The position numbers and the translations under genes are program-made. Below are positions 1 to 9,328 of a DNA stretch of 64,000 nucleotides, one piece after another (position 1 is the stretch's first letter; the number at the start of each line of letters is the position of its first letter). This DNA comes from Natronobeatus ordinarius. GTDB lineage: Archaea; Halobacteriota; Halobacteria; Halobacteriales; Natrialbaceae. The stretch spans positions 2,666,001 through 2,730,000 of the forward strand of contig NZ_CP101456.1 in the NCBI RefSeq assembly GCF_024362485.1, given 5' to 3'. The notes below the pieces were generated by a model. It saw nothing but the letters and a program-made list of their open reading frames with translations. It searched no databases and was not told the origin of the DNA.

Positions 1-489
1 ATCACCACGCCGGTCGTCGCTGTCGCCGACGGCGAGTACTCGATCTACGCGACCCAGGACGCGCTGCGCGACGACCAGGACCGCTACGGCGTCATCTTCA
101 ACCGCTCGGCGCTCGGCTTTTTGGTGTCGGGCTTTTTCGGAACCGTCCTCTGGACGACCGCGAACGAGACGCTCGGGGAAGACGGCGAGGGACGACCGTA
201 CCCCCGAAGATACGCCTCCATCCGCCGCTGCGTGAAAGACGTGATCGACGAGGGCGGGGAGTTCTACGCGACGATCGAGGGTCGCGAGGTCGAGACCGGG
301 AGCGCCACGGTCGTCCGCGGCCGGATCGTCGACGTCTCCTTCGAGCTGACCGAAGAAGTCGCCGGACTCACCCTCGAGACCGACGCGGGCGAGGTAACGA
401 TCGGCGGCCGCGTCGCCGCCCTCGAGGACGTCGAGGCCTACGAGATCCACATCGGCCGCTCGAGTCCGCCGACCCTCGAAGACGAGTAA
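1..489 (+). CDS. Hypothetical protein, C-terminal part (5' end outside window)
   Basis: The frame is open from base 1, so the gene begins before the window; 162 residues are visible before TAA at 487-489. I do not recognise the family. The visible part starts with a mixed segment (ITTPVVAVADGEYSIYATQD), then a short hydrophobic stretch around GFLVSGFFGTVLW, and ends in an acidic, beta-rich region of alternating charged and hydrophobic residues. The amino-acid bias is typical of a haloarchaeal cytosolic protein. A TTG at 121 is inside the frame and is not a convincing start. About 170 bp separate it from pccB, which has its own promoter and ribosome-binding site, so the two are probably separate units. 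Confidence 0.7.
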   Translation: MTTPVVAVADGEYSIYATQDALRDDQDRYGVIFNRSALGFLVSGFFGTVLWTTANETLGEDGEGRPYPRRYASIRRCVKDVIDEGGEFYATIEGREVETGSATVVRGRIVDVSFELTEEVAGLTLETDAGEVTIGGRVAALEDVEAYEIHIGRSSPPTLEDE

Positions 490-657
490 GCCGCCGACCG
501 GCGGGGGCGTCGAAAGCCGCTCGAGGCCCGTCTCGAGGCGATGTATCCCCTACCTGTGGGGTGGGGTGGGTCCGTCGCAGGATTACGCGGTTACAGAACG
601 TTTTTTGTGCCGGTGGCCGTTCCCCCGCACAATGACCCACCAGCGGAGGGCGTATCC

Positions 658-2208
658 ATGACGATGGAAGATCGCATCGAAGAGCTCGAGGAAATGCGTG
701 AGGAGGCCCTCATGGGCGGCGGTGAAGCCCGCATCGAACGCCAGCACGAGAAGGGGAAGATGACCGCCCGCGAGCGGATCGACTACTTCCTCGACGACGG
801 CACGTTCACGGAGTTCGACCAGCTTCGGACCCACCAGACGCGTCAGTTCGGGATGGACGAGCAGAAGATCCCGGGCGACGGCGTCGTTACGGGCTACGGT
901 GAGGTCAACGGCCGAACCGTCTTCGTTTTCGCCCACGACTTTACCGTCTTCGGGGGCTCGCTCGGCGAGGTGTTCGCCGAGAAGATTACCAAGGTGATGG
1001 ACATGGCGATGGAGGTCGGCGCCCCGATCGTCGGCCTGAACGACTCCGCGGGCGCACGCATCCAGGAAGGCGTCAAGAGCCTCGCCGGCTTCACCGAGAT
1101 CTTCCGGCGCAACCAGGAGGCCAGTGGCGTCGTTCCCCAGATCTCGGCCATCATGGGCCCGTGTGCCGGCGGCGCGGTCTACTCCCCGTCGATCACCGAC
1201 TTCATCTTCATGGTGAAAGATACGAGCCACATGTACATCACCGGCCCCGGCGTCACCAAGACCGTCACCGGTGAGGACGTCACCCACGAGGAACTCGGCG
1301 GCGCGATGACTCACGCCGATAAGACCGGCGTCGCCCAGTTCGCCGTCGAGGACGAAGAGCAGGCGCTCGATCAGATCAAGCGACTGCTCTCGTACCTGCC
1401 ACAGAACAACGTCGAGGACCCACCCCGGGTCGAGCCGTGGGACGACCCCGACCGTCGGGACGAGCAACTCGAGTCGATCATCCCCGAGAGCGCACAGAAG
1501 CCATACGACATGACACAGGTGATCGGCTCTGTCGTCGACGAGGGGTCGTTCTTCGAGGTCGCCGAGAACCACGCCCAGAACATCGTCGTCGGCTTCGGTC
1601 GGCTCGACGGCCGTTCCGTGGGGATCGTCGCGAACCAGCCGCGAGTCAACGCCGGGACGCTCACCGTCGACGCCTCGATGAAGGGCTCGCGCTTCGTCCG
1701 CTTCTGTGACTCCTTTAACATCCCGATCGTCACCTTCGTCGACGTCCCCGGCTACATGCCCGGCACCGACCAGGAACACCGCGGGATCATCCGTCACGGC
1801 GCCAAACTGCTCTACGCCTACTCCGAGGCGACCGTCCCGCTGCTGACGGTCATCACCCGGAAAGCCTACGGTGGGGCCTACTGCGTCATGGCCTCGAAGA
1901 ACCTCGGCGCGGACATCAACTACGCCTGGCCGACCGCCGAAATCGCCGTCATGGGCCCACAGGGTGCCGTCAACATCCTCTACCGGAACGAACTCGCCGA
2001 GGCAGACGACCCCGACGCCCTGCGCGACGAACTCATCGATGAGTACCGCGAGGAGTTCGCCAACCCCTACACCGCCACGGACAAGGGCTTCCTCGACGAC
2101 GTCATCCTCCCGACCGAGACGCGTTCCCGGCTCATCGACGACCTCGAGATGCTCGAGACGAAACGCGAGGACAACCCCGATAAGAAACACGGCAACATCC
2201 CGCTGTGA
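658..2208 (+). CDS. pccB: Propionyl-CoA (acyl-CoA) carboxylase, carboxyltransferase beta subunit
   Basis: A 516-residue biotin-dependent carboxyltransferase. It transfers the carboxyl group from biotin on PccA to propionyl-CoA (or acetyl-CoA), giving methylmalonyl-CoA in the cytosol. Two crotonase-fold halves are visible: [11 protein letters not shown] near residue 167 and [14 protein letters not shown] near residue 401 are the typical Gly-rich oxyanion segments, and [20 protein letters not shown] is characteristic of acyl-CoA carboxylase beta subunits. Length is normal. ATG 658 is chosen over upstream in-frame codons because GGAGGG at 645-650 is a well-placed Shine-Dalgarno and the N-terminus [18 protein letters not shown] matches homologues. 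Its stop overlaps the pccX start (TGATG). Substrate preference cannot be read from sequence. Confidence 0.95.
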   Translation: MTMEDRIEELEEMREEALMGGGEARIERQHEKGKMTARERIDYFLDDGTFTEFDQLRTHQTRQFGMDEQKIPGDGVVTGYGEVNGRTVFVFAHDFTVFGGSLGEVFAEKITKVMDMAMEVGAPIVGLNDSAGARIQEGVKSLAGFTEIFRRNQEASGVVPQISAIMGPCAGGAVYSPSITDFIFMVKDTSHMYITGPGVTKTVTGEDVTHEELGGAMTHADKTGVAQFAVEDEEQALDQIKRLLSYLPQNNVEDPPRVEPWDDPDRRDEQLESIIPESAQKPYDMTQVIGSVVDEGSFFEVAENHAQNIVVGFGRLDGRSVGIVANQPRVNAGTLTVDASMKGSRFVRFCDSFNIPIVTFVDVPGYMPGTDQEHRGIIRHGAKLLYAYSEATVPLLTVITRKAYGGAYCVMASKNLGADINYAWPTAEIAVMGPQGAVNILYRNELAEADDPDALRDELIDEYREEFANPYTATDKGFLDDVILPTETRSRLIDDLEMLETKREDNPDKKHGNIPL

Positions 2209-2513
2209 TGAGCCGAGAACGATCCGTGACCGACGGCGGGATCGACGAATCCGGCACGGCCGGCGCGTTCGATCTCACCATCCCCGACGACGCCACCGAC
2301 GAAGAGGCCGCGGCGATCGCCGCCGCCATCGGCGCCCACGTGCGCGACCTCGAGCTCGCGGCGGCCGCCGCGGCCGCCGGCGAGGAGACGTGGGACGGCA
2401 AGCGGTGGTCGTACGCCGGCCGGATCCAGAGCCAGCAGCGCCGGACGATCCGCGTCCCGCGGGATGCCCCGACGAACCCCTGGACTGCGGCGGGGCGGAC
2501 GGACCGGTTCTAG
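2208..2513 (+). CDS. pccX: Propionyl-CoA carboxylase small (epsilon-like) subunit PccX
   Basis: A 101-residue protein whose ATG overlaps the pccB TGA by one base (TGATG), which implies translational coupling. The middle contains the acyl-CoA carboxylase epsilon-type pattern ([20 protein letters not shown] followed by an Ala-rich helix) and the C-terminus is basic and Trp-containing ([13 protein letters not shown] ... NPW). A small third subunit of this kind, PccX, has been described as needed for the Haloferax mediterranei propionyl-CoA carboxylase. Position between pccB and pccA supports that role. A GTG at 2205 is also in frame, but the overlapping ATG is the better start. Assignment to the epsilon family is by pattern and context. 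Confidence 0.8.
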   Translation: MSRERSVTDGGIDESGTAGAFDLTIPDDATDEEAAAIAAAIGAHVRDLELAAAAAAAGEETWDGKRWSYAGRIQSQQRRTIRVPRDAPTNPWTAAGRTDRF

Positions 2514-2666
2514 TACTTACCGACCCGTTCTCGAGTCGATCGACAGAGAGCCGACGGCTCGAGCGAACGGTCACCGACCGTGCGAACAGCCAACAGGCTG
2601 GAATACGTGCCGATAAAACCGCTTGCGAAAAAGTAAGGTAGCGCCCTTGCGACCGTTCACACAGGA

Positions 2667-4463
<1,797 letters not shown>

Positions 4464-4695
4464 GCCCCAGCCGCTGACGGGCGTTTCGGCCGACCGGGGC
4501 TCGAGTCTCGACCTGGTTTATCCGTTCGCGTTCGATTTCGGCCGATTTTCTCGATGACAGGTACGACCCGGTGGGACCGTTTATCCGAACTCGTGGCGTA
4601 TTCGCCCTATGGGCGGCGAGAACCGACGGTCGACCGATGCGCGACTCTCCGTCCTGGCCCGTCGGACGACGCCGTGGGGGTTTCCCGTGCTCTGC

Positions 4696-4980
4696 TCAGT
4701 CGTCGTCAGCTGTATACGCGCCGCCGCGCCGTTTGATTCGAGCAACGACCATTCGGTACTCGTCTCGATGGAAAGTGACCGCAAGACGGAATTCACCAAT
4801 ACGCACCTTACGGCGTGGACTGTTCTGGAGCGGTTCACCGTAGTCTGGTGGGTCGCGCCACGGAGAATTGACGATTTCGTCAAGTTTGTCGATAATTCGT
4901 TGCTGCGCGTTCGGAGTGAGCGCATCGAGGTCGTCCTGCGCTTTCGTTGCGAGTTCCCACGTCTACCCGTTGTCACTCAT
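4696..4980 (-). pseudogene. RelE/ParE-family toxin interrupted by an amber codon at codon 6
   Basis: Reading the minus strand from ATG 4980 gives M-S-D-N-G-TAG-T-W-E-L-A-T-K-A-Q-D-D-L and then an uninterrupted frame to TGA at 4696-4698, 94 codons in all. The reading after the stop has the features of a haloarchaeal RelE/ParE toxin: SPWRDPPDYGEPLQNSP, then KVRIGEFRLAVTF, then VVARIKRRGGAYTADDD. The ATG overlaps the antitoxin stop (ATGAGTGA), the usual antitoxin-toxin overlap. TAG at 4963-4965 would stop translation after five residues, and I see no in-frame ATG, GTG or TTG shortly after it. The toxin is therefore probably inactive unless the stop is read through or is a sequencing error. Confidence 0.85.
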
Positions 4981-5257
4981 TCGTGTCGTCGGTGCCAAAT
5001 CGTTCGCGTGCTTCCTCGGCGCTCATCGTCCGTTGTTCACGGACATCCTCCTCCGCTTGGAGAAGTGCGACGAGTTCGTCACGGTCGAACGTGGGATGTT
5101 CGACGGCGTCACGCAAGGTATACCGGATGAATTCGCTCCGACTGTTGAATCCCCGTCCTTGCCACGTGTCTTCGATTTCGTCGAGAAACGACCGTGTGAG
5201 TTTGAAGTTCACCGTGAGGATCTCGTCGTCGCCATTGTTCGTGGTCGCTTCAGACAT
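4973..5257 (-). CDS. Ribbon-helix-helix antitoxin
   Basis: A 94-residue acidic protein with an N-terminal ribbon-helix-helix signature: ILTVNFKLTRSFLDEIEDTW (beta strand then helix A), followed by GFNSRSEFIRYTLRDAV (turn and helix B). The acidic C-terminal tail (VREQRTMSAEEARERF) would be the toxin-binding part. RHH antitoxins bind operators as dimers and repress their own operon; a 19-bp near-perfect palindrome sits directly before the ATG (5258-5276). The gene overlaps the toxin reading frame at 4973-4980. The antitoxin frame is intact while the toxin frame carries an amber codon. Confidence 0.85.
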   Translation of the reverse strand: MSEATTNNGDDEILTVNFKLTRSFLDEIEDTWQGRGFNSRSEFIRYTLRDAVEHPTFDRDELVALLQAEEDVREQRTMSAEEARERFGTDDTNE

Positions 5258-5276
5258 ACGCTAGTATTACCAGCGT
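5258..5276. promoter_or_regulatory. Probable operator of the RHH antitoxin operon
   Basis: The 19-bp sequence ACGCTAGTATTACCAGCGT is a near-perfect palindrome: arms ACGCT/AGCGT and inner GTA/TAC match, with mismatches only at three positions including the centre. It ends one base before the antitoxin ATG (5257, minus strand), the usual place for autoregulation by RHH antitoxins. The role is inferred from symmetry and position. Confidence 0.6.
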
Positions 5277-5448
5277 GTTACTGTAGGTGTTTCGGCGCTC
5301 AAACGTTGACGCCATCGAGAGAAGAGACAACAGTGCACAATGGTAGTGTTGCTTGTTACCGGTTCTCGCGCTGATGAACCTTGTTCAGGTAGATGAAATC
5401 CATGGTACGAATCACAGAAAATATCTCTCGTGGGTAATAGTGGGCAAC

Positions 5449-5456
5449 ACTTATTC
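5449..5456 (+). promoter_or_regulatory. TATA box of the MazF-type toxin-antitoxin operon
   Basis: ACTTATTC is centred about 27 nt before ATG 5480, the expected spacing for a leaderless haloarchaeal transcript. Confidence 0.5.
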
Positions 5457-5479
5457 AGCAATAGGTCCAAGTCGGTAAC

Positions 5480-5719
5480 ATGACGAAAGTAGATGCTCGG
5501 GACCTACGAACTAACGAAACCGATGACCGAGGTCGAATCTATCTCGGAACGGAGTACGCGAACAAGCGTGTGACCGTCGCCGTTGTTGAGGTAGAATCTG
5601 ACCATCCCAACGAAGATGAACTGGCTGCTGCGTACCGTGAGGCATCTGAGAGTGCGGAAGAGTTTGCAGAAGAGTGGGACGGAGCATCGGACGAGGCGTG
5701 GGACGGGCTGGATAAATGA
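5480..5719 (+). CDS. Antitoxin of a MazF-type pair (AbrB-like N-terminus)
   Basis: A 79-residue acidic protein. The N-terminal half (TDDRGRIYLGTEYANKRVTVAVVEVE) resembles the beta-rich swapped-hairpin segment of haloarchaeal AbrB/SpoVT-like antitoxins; the C-terminal half is a Glu/Asp-rich helix ending AWDGLDK, suited to binding a basic toxin. It overlaps the next gene by 4 nt (ATGA), so the two are co-translated. A TATA-like box at 5449-5456 suggests a leaderless start at 5480. Base composition is lower in GC than the flanking core genes. Confidence 0.8.
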   Translation: MTKVDARDLRTNETDDRGRIYLGTEYANKRVTVAVVEVESDHPNEDELAAAYREASESAEEFAEEWDGASDEAWDGLDK

Positions 5720-6069
5720 GTGAGGACGTGGAAATTCGTCGCGGCGACGTTGTTATCGTTCGGCTTGATCCAGCGGAAGGGCACGAGATGAAGAAAACTC
5801 GCCCTGCGGTAGTCGTCCAGAACGATGTTGGGAATAACAATGCTAGTACGACTATCGTTGCACCTGCGACGGGGACATATCGGGGCTATCCGTTCGAGGT
5901 TCTCGTTGAAGCAGCGGAGTCGCCGTTCGAGAAAGATTCCTCGATTCGCCTCGATCAAATTCGTGTCGTTTCCATCGAAAAACGGATTCACTCGGTGCTT
6001 GGAAGCCTCGACGGGGAGACGATGGAGGCGGTGGACGGGGCGTTGAAACTGAGTCTCGGACTGGACTGA
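5716..6069 (+). CDS. MazF/PemK-family endoribonuclease toxin
   Basis: A 117-residue protein with the full MazF/PemK pattern: RRGDVVIVRLDPAEGHEMKKTRPAVVVQ (strand 1, loop and strand 2), TTIVAPATGTYRGYPFEVLVE, SSIRLDQIRVVSIEKRI and the C-terminal helix LDGETMEAVDGALKLSLGL. Family members cleave RNA; the conserved RPAVVV and DQIR blocks are present, so this toxin looks intact. The start overlaps the antitoxin stop by 4 nt. It probably arrived with the rest of the low-GC islet. Target specificity cannot be inferred. Confidence 0.88.
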   Translation: MSEDVEIRRGDVVIVRLDPAEGHEMKKTRPAVVVQNDVGNNNASTTIVAPATGTYRGYPFEVLVEAAESPFEKDSSIRLDQIRVVSIEKRIHSVLGSLDGETMEAVDGALKLSLGLD

Positions 6070-6130
6070 CGTATCTGCCGTGATCAGTATAGAGCGTGCG
6101 TGTACTGGTTGGCACTCCTTGGTTTGCAGA

Positions 6131-6141
6131 ATGATTATAAT
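6131..6141 (+). promoter_or_regulatory. TATA box for the small membrane protein gene
   Basis: The core TTATAA at 6135-6140 is 27 nt before ATG 6164, which supports a leaderless transcript and the chosen start. Confidence 0.6.
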
Positions 6142-6163
6142 TCAGTCTACCTAATCAAACAGT

Positions 6164-6361
6164 ATGTCCGCGCTTCGGTCCACCCTTTTCCATTGGAACC
6201 TGAATCGAATGGCAAGAGTTGCTGTGAGCGGTATTGCAGTCTTCCTCGCAATTCGACTCACGGATGGGTTACTGGTTGGACTCGGAGTAGTAGTCGCACT
6301 GGCTATGGTACTTGATGTTCCGTGGTGGCTGTACGACCGATACGCGCAGTCAGACAAGTGA
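6164..6361 (+). CDS. Small two-segment membrane protein, unknown function
   Basis: A 65-residue protein with two hydrophobic segments, VAVSGIAVFLAIRLTDGL and GLGVVVALAMVLDVPWWL, ending in a short polar tail (YDRYAQSDK). I do not recognise the family. A strong TATA box 27 nt upstream supports expression as a leaderless mRNA. It is the last gene of the lower-GC islet that also holds two toxin-antitoxin modules; no functional link to them is visible. Confidence 0.6.
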   Translation: MSALRSTLFHWNLNRMARVAVSGIAVFLAIRLTDGLLVGLGVVVALAMVLDVPWWLYDRYAQSDK

Positions 6362-6500
6362 TGTATTTGCACGTGTAGTGTCCGCTGGTTCTGGTGATCG
6401 GCCTACTGCTCAAACCATTCGACATGAACCAACTCAACAGCAATCGTAAGATTTCTGAACGCGGATCGAGCAGTAGACGCTCTCAAAAACTCGCTTAGTG

Positions 6501-6824
6501 CTATCTAGTACTCCTTTGCTCAACCTTGTTCAACTCGATGAGCAGCCGAAAGATCGCCTTCACGAGGTTCGAGTCCACGTCGAACTGTTCGGCGTTCTCG
6601 CCCGCCCGGTCCATCACGCGCTCTTCTTGCTTCTCGTCGGTCGTCGGCAGTCCTTCGGCTTCTTTGACCTGGGCGATCGAGTCGGCGACGTACGTCCGCC
6701 GGGCGATCAACTCGACGATGTCGCGGTCGATCTCCTGGATCTCCTCGCGGAGCTCGTCGAGGTCGGTCTCCGTCGCGTCTCGATCTAGCAGTTCGTCTTT
6801 CGTCTCCGCTGAATTTCCTGTCAT
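6501..6824 (-). CDS. Chorismate mutase (AroQ type)
   Basis: A 107-residue all-helical AroQ-type protein that converts chorismate to prephenate for phenylalanine and tyrosine synthesis. The pattern DLDELREEIQEIDRDIVELIARRTYVADSIAQVKEAEGLP, with the conserved Arg/Lys and Glu positions, is diagnostic, and LVKAIFRLLIELNKVEQ forms the C-terminal helix. Its ATG overlaps the shikimate kinase stop by 4 nt on the same strand, so it is co-translated with the upstream step of the same pathway. Length is typical of a monofunctional enzyme. Confidence 0.92.
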   Translation of the reverse strand: MTGNSAETKDELLDRDATETDLDELREEIQEIDRDIVELIARRTYVADSIAQVKEAEGLPTTDEKQEERVMDRAGENAEQFDVDSNLVKAIFRLLIELNKVEQRSTR

Positions 6825-7693
6825 GTCGGTCGTGTCCCGTCAGTTCGTGTTCGGAGTAGTCGCGTCGTTCCGTCTCGCTCTCCCCATCGCCCTCGAACCG
6901 TCTCGAGCGCCTCCCGGTCGCCGACGGCGACGTAGCTCGGGCCGGTGCCCGACAGCGAGACGCCCGCGACGTCGGGCAGGGCCTCGAGTAGCGGTCCCGT
7001 CGGGAACTCGAGGGCACCACAGAAGGCGAAGCCGTTGACGGTCATCGCCTCGCCGTATCGCCCGTCGAGGGCGAGTTCGGCGACGAGGTCGGCCATCGGG
7101 GCGATTCGCTCACAGGCGCTCACGTCGGTGTCGGCGGAGTAGGCTCGCTCGGGCGGCGTGTAGACCAGTGCGTGCCAGTCGACGGGCTCGTGGGCGAGCA
7201 ACTCGTCGGCCGTGTTGTCGGTCACCGTCACGCCGCCGAGCATGCTCGCGCTGGCGTCGTCGAACGCGCCCGTCACCGTCACGCCGGCGTCGCGGGCCGC
7301 CGCCACGCCGAGTCGACAGGCGTCGAGCCGGTCGACCGCGTCGGCGATCTCGAGGGCGTCGAGCGTCGCGAGCACCGTGGCGTTGGCCGCGGCGCTCGAA
7401 CTCTTCAATCCGGATGCCATCGGCACCTCGGTCTCGGTCCGGACGTGTGCCCCGACGTCGGCTCGCTCGAGCCCCGCCTCGGGGGCGTAGCGCTCGAGAG
7501 TGAGGTCGACACAGCGTTCGATCAGTGAGGCGTCGGCGTCGGGCTCCTCGGCGATTTCGCCGGAGACGACGCCGTCGCTCGTGAGCGAGACGGTGGCGGT
7601 CGTCTCGAGATCGATGGCGAACGCCGATCCGGTGCCGGTGGCGAGCGCGTTGAGCACCGTTCCGGCTGCGGGGGCGACTGCCCGGCCGTCCAT
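6821..7693 (-). CDS. aroK: Archaeal shikimate kinase (GHMP family)
   Basis: A 290-residue GHMP-type kinase that phosphorylates shikimate with ATP, the archaeal replacement for bacterial AroK. The phosphate-binding motif PMASGLKSSSAAANA is clear, as are the N-terminal APAAGTVLNALATG and the C-terminal SLSGTGPSYVA glycine motif. ATG 7693 is preferred to the in-frame GTG at 7699 because homologues begin near MDGRA and a TATA-like GGTAAATAGG lies near 7720. It overlaps chorismate mutase by 4 nt, forming a two-gene aromatic amino-acid operon. Confidence 0.92.
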   Translation of the reverse strand: MDGRAVAPAAGTVLNALATGTGSAFAIDLETTATVSLTSDGVVSGEIAEEPDADASLIERCVDLTLERYAPEAGLERADVGAHVRTETEVPMASGLKSSSAAANATVLATLDALEIADAVDRLDACRLGVAAARDAGVTVTGAFDDASASMLGGVTVTDNTADELLAHEPVDWHALVYTPPERAYSADTDVSACERIAPMADLVAELALDGRYGEAMTVNGFAFCGALEFPTGPLLEALPDVAGVSLSGTGPSYVAVGDREALETVRGRWGERDGTTRLLRTRTDGTRPT

Positions 7694-7906
7694 ACCCACA
7701 GTTGCTCAGTCGGCCTATTTACCGCTGGCGGTCGGTGCCGTTATGGCCGAGAGCGCAGCCGGGCCCGAATTATAGTGTCTTATACCCACAACACCGCCCA
7801 AGTGCGGCTATTCCCCAGGTTGGCACCTTGCGACTCAAGGCTGGGCTTTCCGCCACAAAGGAGGGGCAAGGACCGGAGCCACCGTTTGCATGGCTTTGGG
7901 AACTTT

Positions 7907-7919
7907 GCACAATATATTT
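7907..7919 (+). promoter_or_regulatory. TATA box for the VKOR-like gene
   Basis: CACAATATATTTG is centred about 31 nt before ATG 7945. It supports the start at 7945, not the longer open frame that begins at 7702. Confidence 0.55.
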
Positions 7920-7944
7920 GTACCCTCGACTCGAACGTCGATCC

Positions 7945-8580
7945 ATGGCAACACAAACGAAGTCGTCGAACGCATCGACGAACGTCTCCGAGTACGGCTG
8001 GCGTTACTCGCCACGGGTATCGACGCTGTTCGGCCTGTTCACGGCCGTCGCCGTGTTCGGCTGGGTGGTCAGCACGTTCCTGAGCGGGATTCACTTCTGG
8101 GCGATCCCCCAGATCCCGGCCGGAGCCGAGGTGTCGGGGAGTCTCGAGGTCGTCACGAGTAGTTACGCCTACGTCTTCGGCGTCCCGCTCGCGACGCTCG
8201 GGGCGTTTTACTACCTCACGACGATCGGGCTCGCAGTCTGGTGGCTCGACACCCGCCACCCGCTGATCGTGAAGATCCTGACGCCGATCACAGCCTCAGG
8301 TGTGCTCGCCTCGTCGTACTTCGTCTGGCTCCAGCTGTTCCCGATCGGCGAAATCTGCCCGTTCTGTATGATGTCGGCCGCGGCGACGGTGACCCTGTTC
8401 GGCCTCGAGCTGGCGATCCTTCGCTCGAGCGACCTGCCGCCGACGTCGGCGATGCTCGAGGACGCGGGCTCGCTGCTGCGCCAGACCACGTTCACGTGGC
8501 CGCTGCTCGTGGTCGTGATCGGTGGCCTCACGCTCGCCGCGTTCTTCGGCGTGACGATGGCACCGGTTCCCGGAACGTAA
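7945..8580 (+). CDS. VKOR-family membrane protein with only the CPFC pair
   Basis: A 211-residue membrane protein with about five hydrophobic segments. VFGVPLATLGAFYYL and FPIGEICPFCMMSAAATV are typical of vitamin K epoxide reductase homologues, which reoxidise thiol oxidoreductases at the membrane using quinone. The CxxC active site (CPFC) is present, but the loop cysteine pair normally found before the FG(I/V)P motif is absent: that stretch reads SGSLEVVTSSYAYVFGVPLA and the protein has no other cysteine. It may therefore work with a partner protein or do a different reaction. Start chosen from the TATA box at 7907-7919. Confidence 0.8.
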   Translation: MATQTKSSNASTNVSEYGWRYSPRVSTLFGLFTAVAVFGWVVSTFLSGIHFWAIPQIPAGAEVSGSLEVVTSSYAYVFGVPLATLGAFYYLTTIGLAVWWLDTRHPLIVKILTPITASGVLASSYFVWLQLFPIGEICPFCMMSAAATVTLFGLELAILRSSDLPPTSAMLEDAGSLLRQTTFTWPLLVVVIGGLTLAAFFGVTMAPVPGT

Positions 8581-8648
8581 GCGAATCGACCCGAACTCCG
8601 CAGCGGTCGAACGGTCCGTTTTTCCCGATTCGCGTTCAATCACGGTCT

Positions 8649-9077
8649 ATGAGCGCCCGTTCTACCGTTGCACCGAGTACGCTCCCGGTCGAACTCGTCG
8701 ACGGTGGCGTCGTCGTCCGGTATCTCGACGGCCGGGAAGCCTTCTACCACGGCGTCCCCGAGGCCGTCGAGGGATCGATCAAAACGCCGCCCGGGAAAGA
8801 GGTCCACGTCCTCGTCACCGATCCCGACGGCGTCGAGGGCGTGATGACCTACGTCAACGACCGCAACACCCACGACGAGATCCTCGAGTCGACCGGCGTC
8901 GGCCGCGTCGTGCTCGAGGCCGACGACGAGGAAGAGCTGTTCCCGGGCGTTTCGGTCACGACGGAGGGCTACTCGGTGCTCGTCGAGGCCGACCTCGAGG
9001 TGGTCGACGGCCGCGTCTTCGTCTTCGCGGAGGACGAACTGAGCGAACACGCCTACGAACTCGTGGGGGACGCCTGA
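8649..9077 (+). CDS. Conserved haloarchaeal protein (DUF5796-like)
   Basis: A 142-residue acidic protein found in many haloarchaea; I recall it as DUF5796, unverified. Recognisable blocks are GGVVVRYLDGREAFYHGVPE, PPGKEVHVLVTDPDGVEGVM and YVNDRNTHDEILESTGVGRV. No membrane segment, signal peptide or catalytic motif is evident. ATG 8649 is used because the upstream part of the open frame is Arg/Ser-rich non-coding sequence. Its stop overlaps the start of the next gene (TGATG), so the two are probably co-expressed. Function unknown. Confidence 0.8.
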   Translation: MSARSTVAPSTLPVELVDGGVVVRYLDGREAFYHGVPEAVEGSIKTPPGKEVHVLVTDPDGVEGVMTYVNDRNTHDEILESTGVGRVVLEADDEEELFPGVSVTTEGYSVLVEADLEVVDGRVFVFAEDELSEHAYELVGDA

Positions 9078-9328
9078 TGCCGCTGCAGAAGGGCTGGCGC
9101 GACCTCGACCGGACGACGGTCGCGAGCGCGCCGGATCGACCCGGCGTCTACGAACTCGGCGACGCCGACGGAACCGTCCTCGCCGTCGAGTCGGGCGTGC
9201 TGCGAGACGAACTCAAGAGCGCCCTGGCCTACGGCGACGGCGAACGCGTCCGCTGGGAGGAGACGCACACGCTCGAGCAAGCCGCCGAACTCGCGGTCGA
9301 CCACCGCGAGCGACTCGGCGATCACTGA
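9077..9328 (+). CDS. Conserved haloarchaeal protein (DUF7508-like)
   Basis: An 83-residue protein beginning MPLQKGWRDLDRTTVASAPD, with GVYELGDADGTVLAVESG and RWEETHTLEQAAELAVDHRE. I recall it as DUF7508. The GVYEL...VLAVESG layout resembles the start of a GIY-YIG fold, but no nuclease residues can be assigned with confidence. It is coupled to the previous gene by a one-base TGATG overlap. Its 3' end overlaps by 7 nt the convergent small zinc-finger gene at 9322-9456. Confidence 0.75.
   Translation: MPLQKGWRDLDRTTVASAPDRPGVYELGDADGTVLAVESGVLRDELKSALAYGDGERVRWEETHTLEQAAELAVDHRERLGDH

Noticed and set aside
583-2190. Long minus-strand open frame opposite pccB
   Set aside because: It mirrors pccB codons, has no ribosome-binding site and resembles no family; long antisense frames are expected in GC-rich genomes.
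5267-5470. Minus-strand 67-codon frame between the two toxin-antitoxin modules
   Set aside because: TTG start, Cys/Arg/Ser-rich, no family resemblance; it overlaps the MazF operon promoter.
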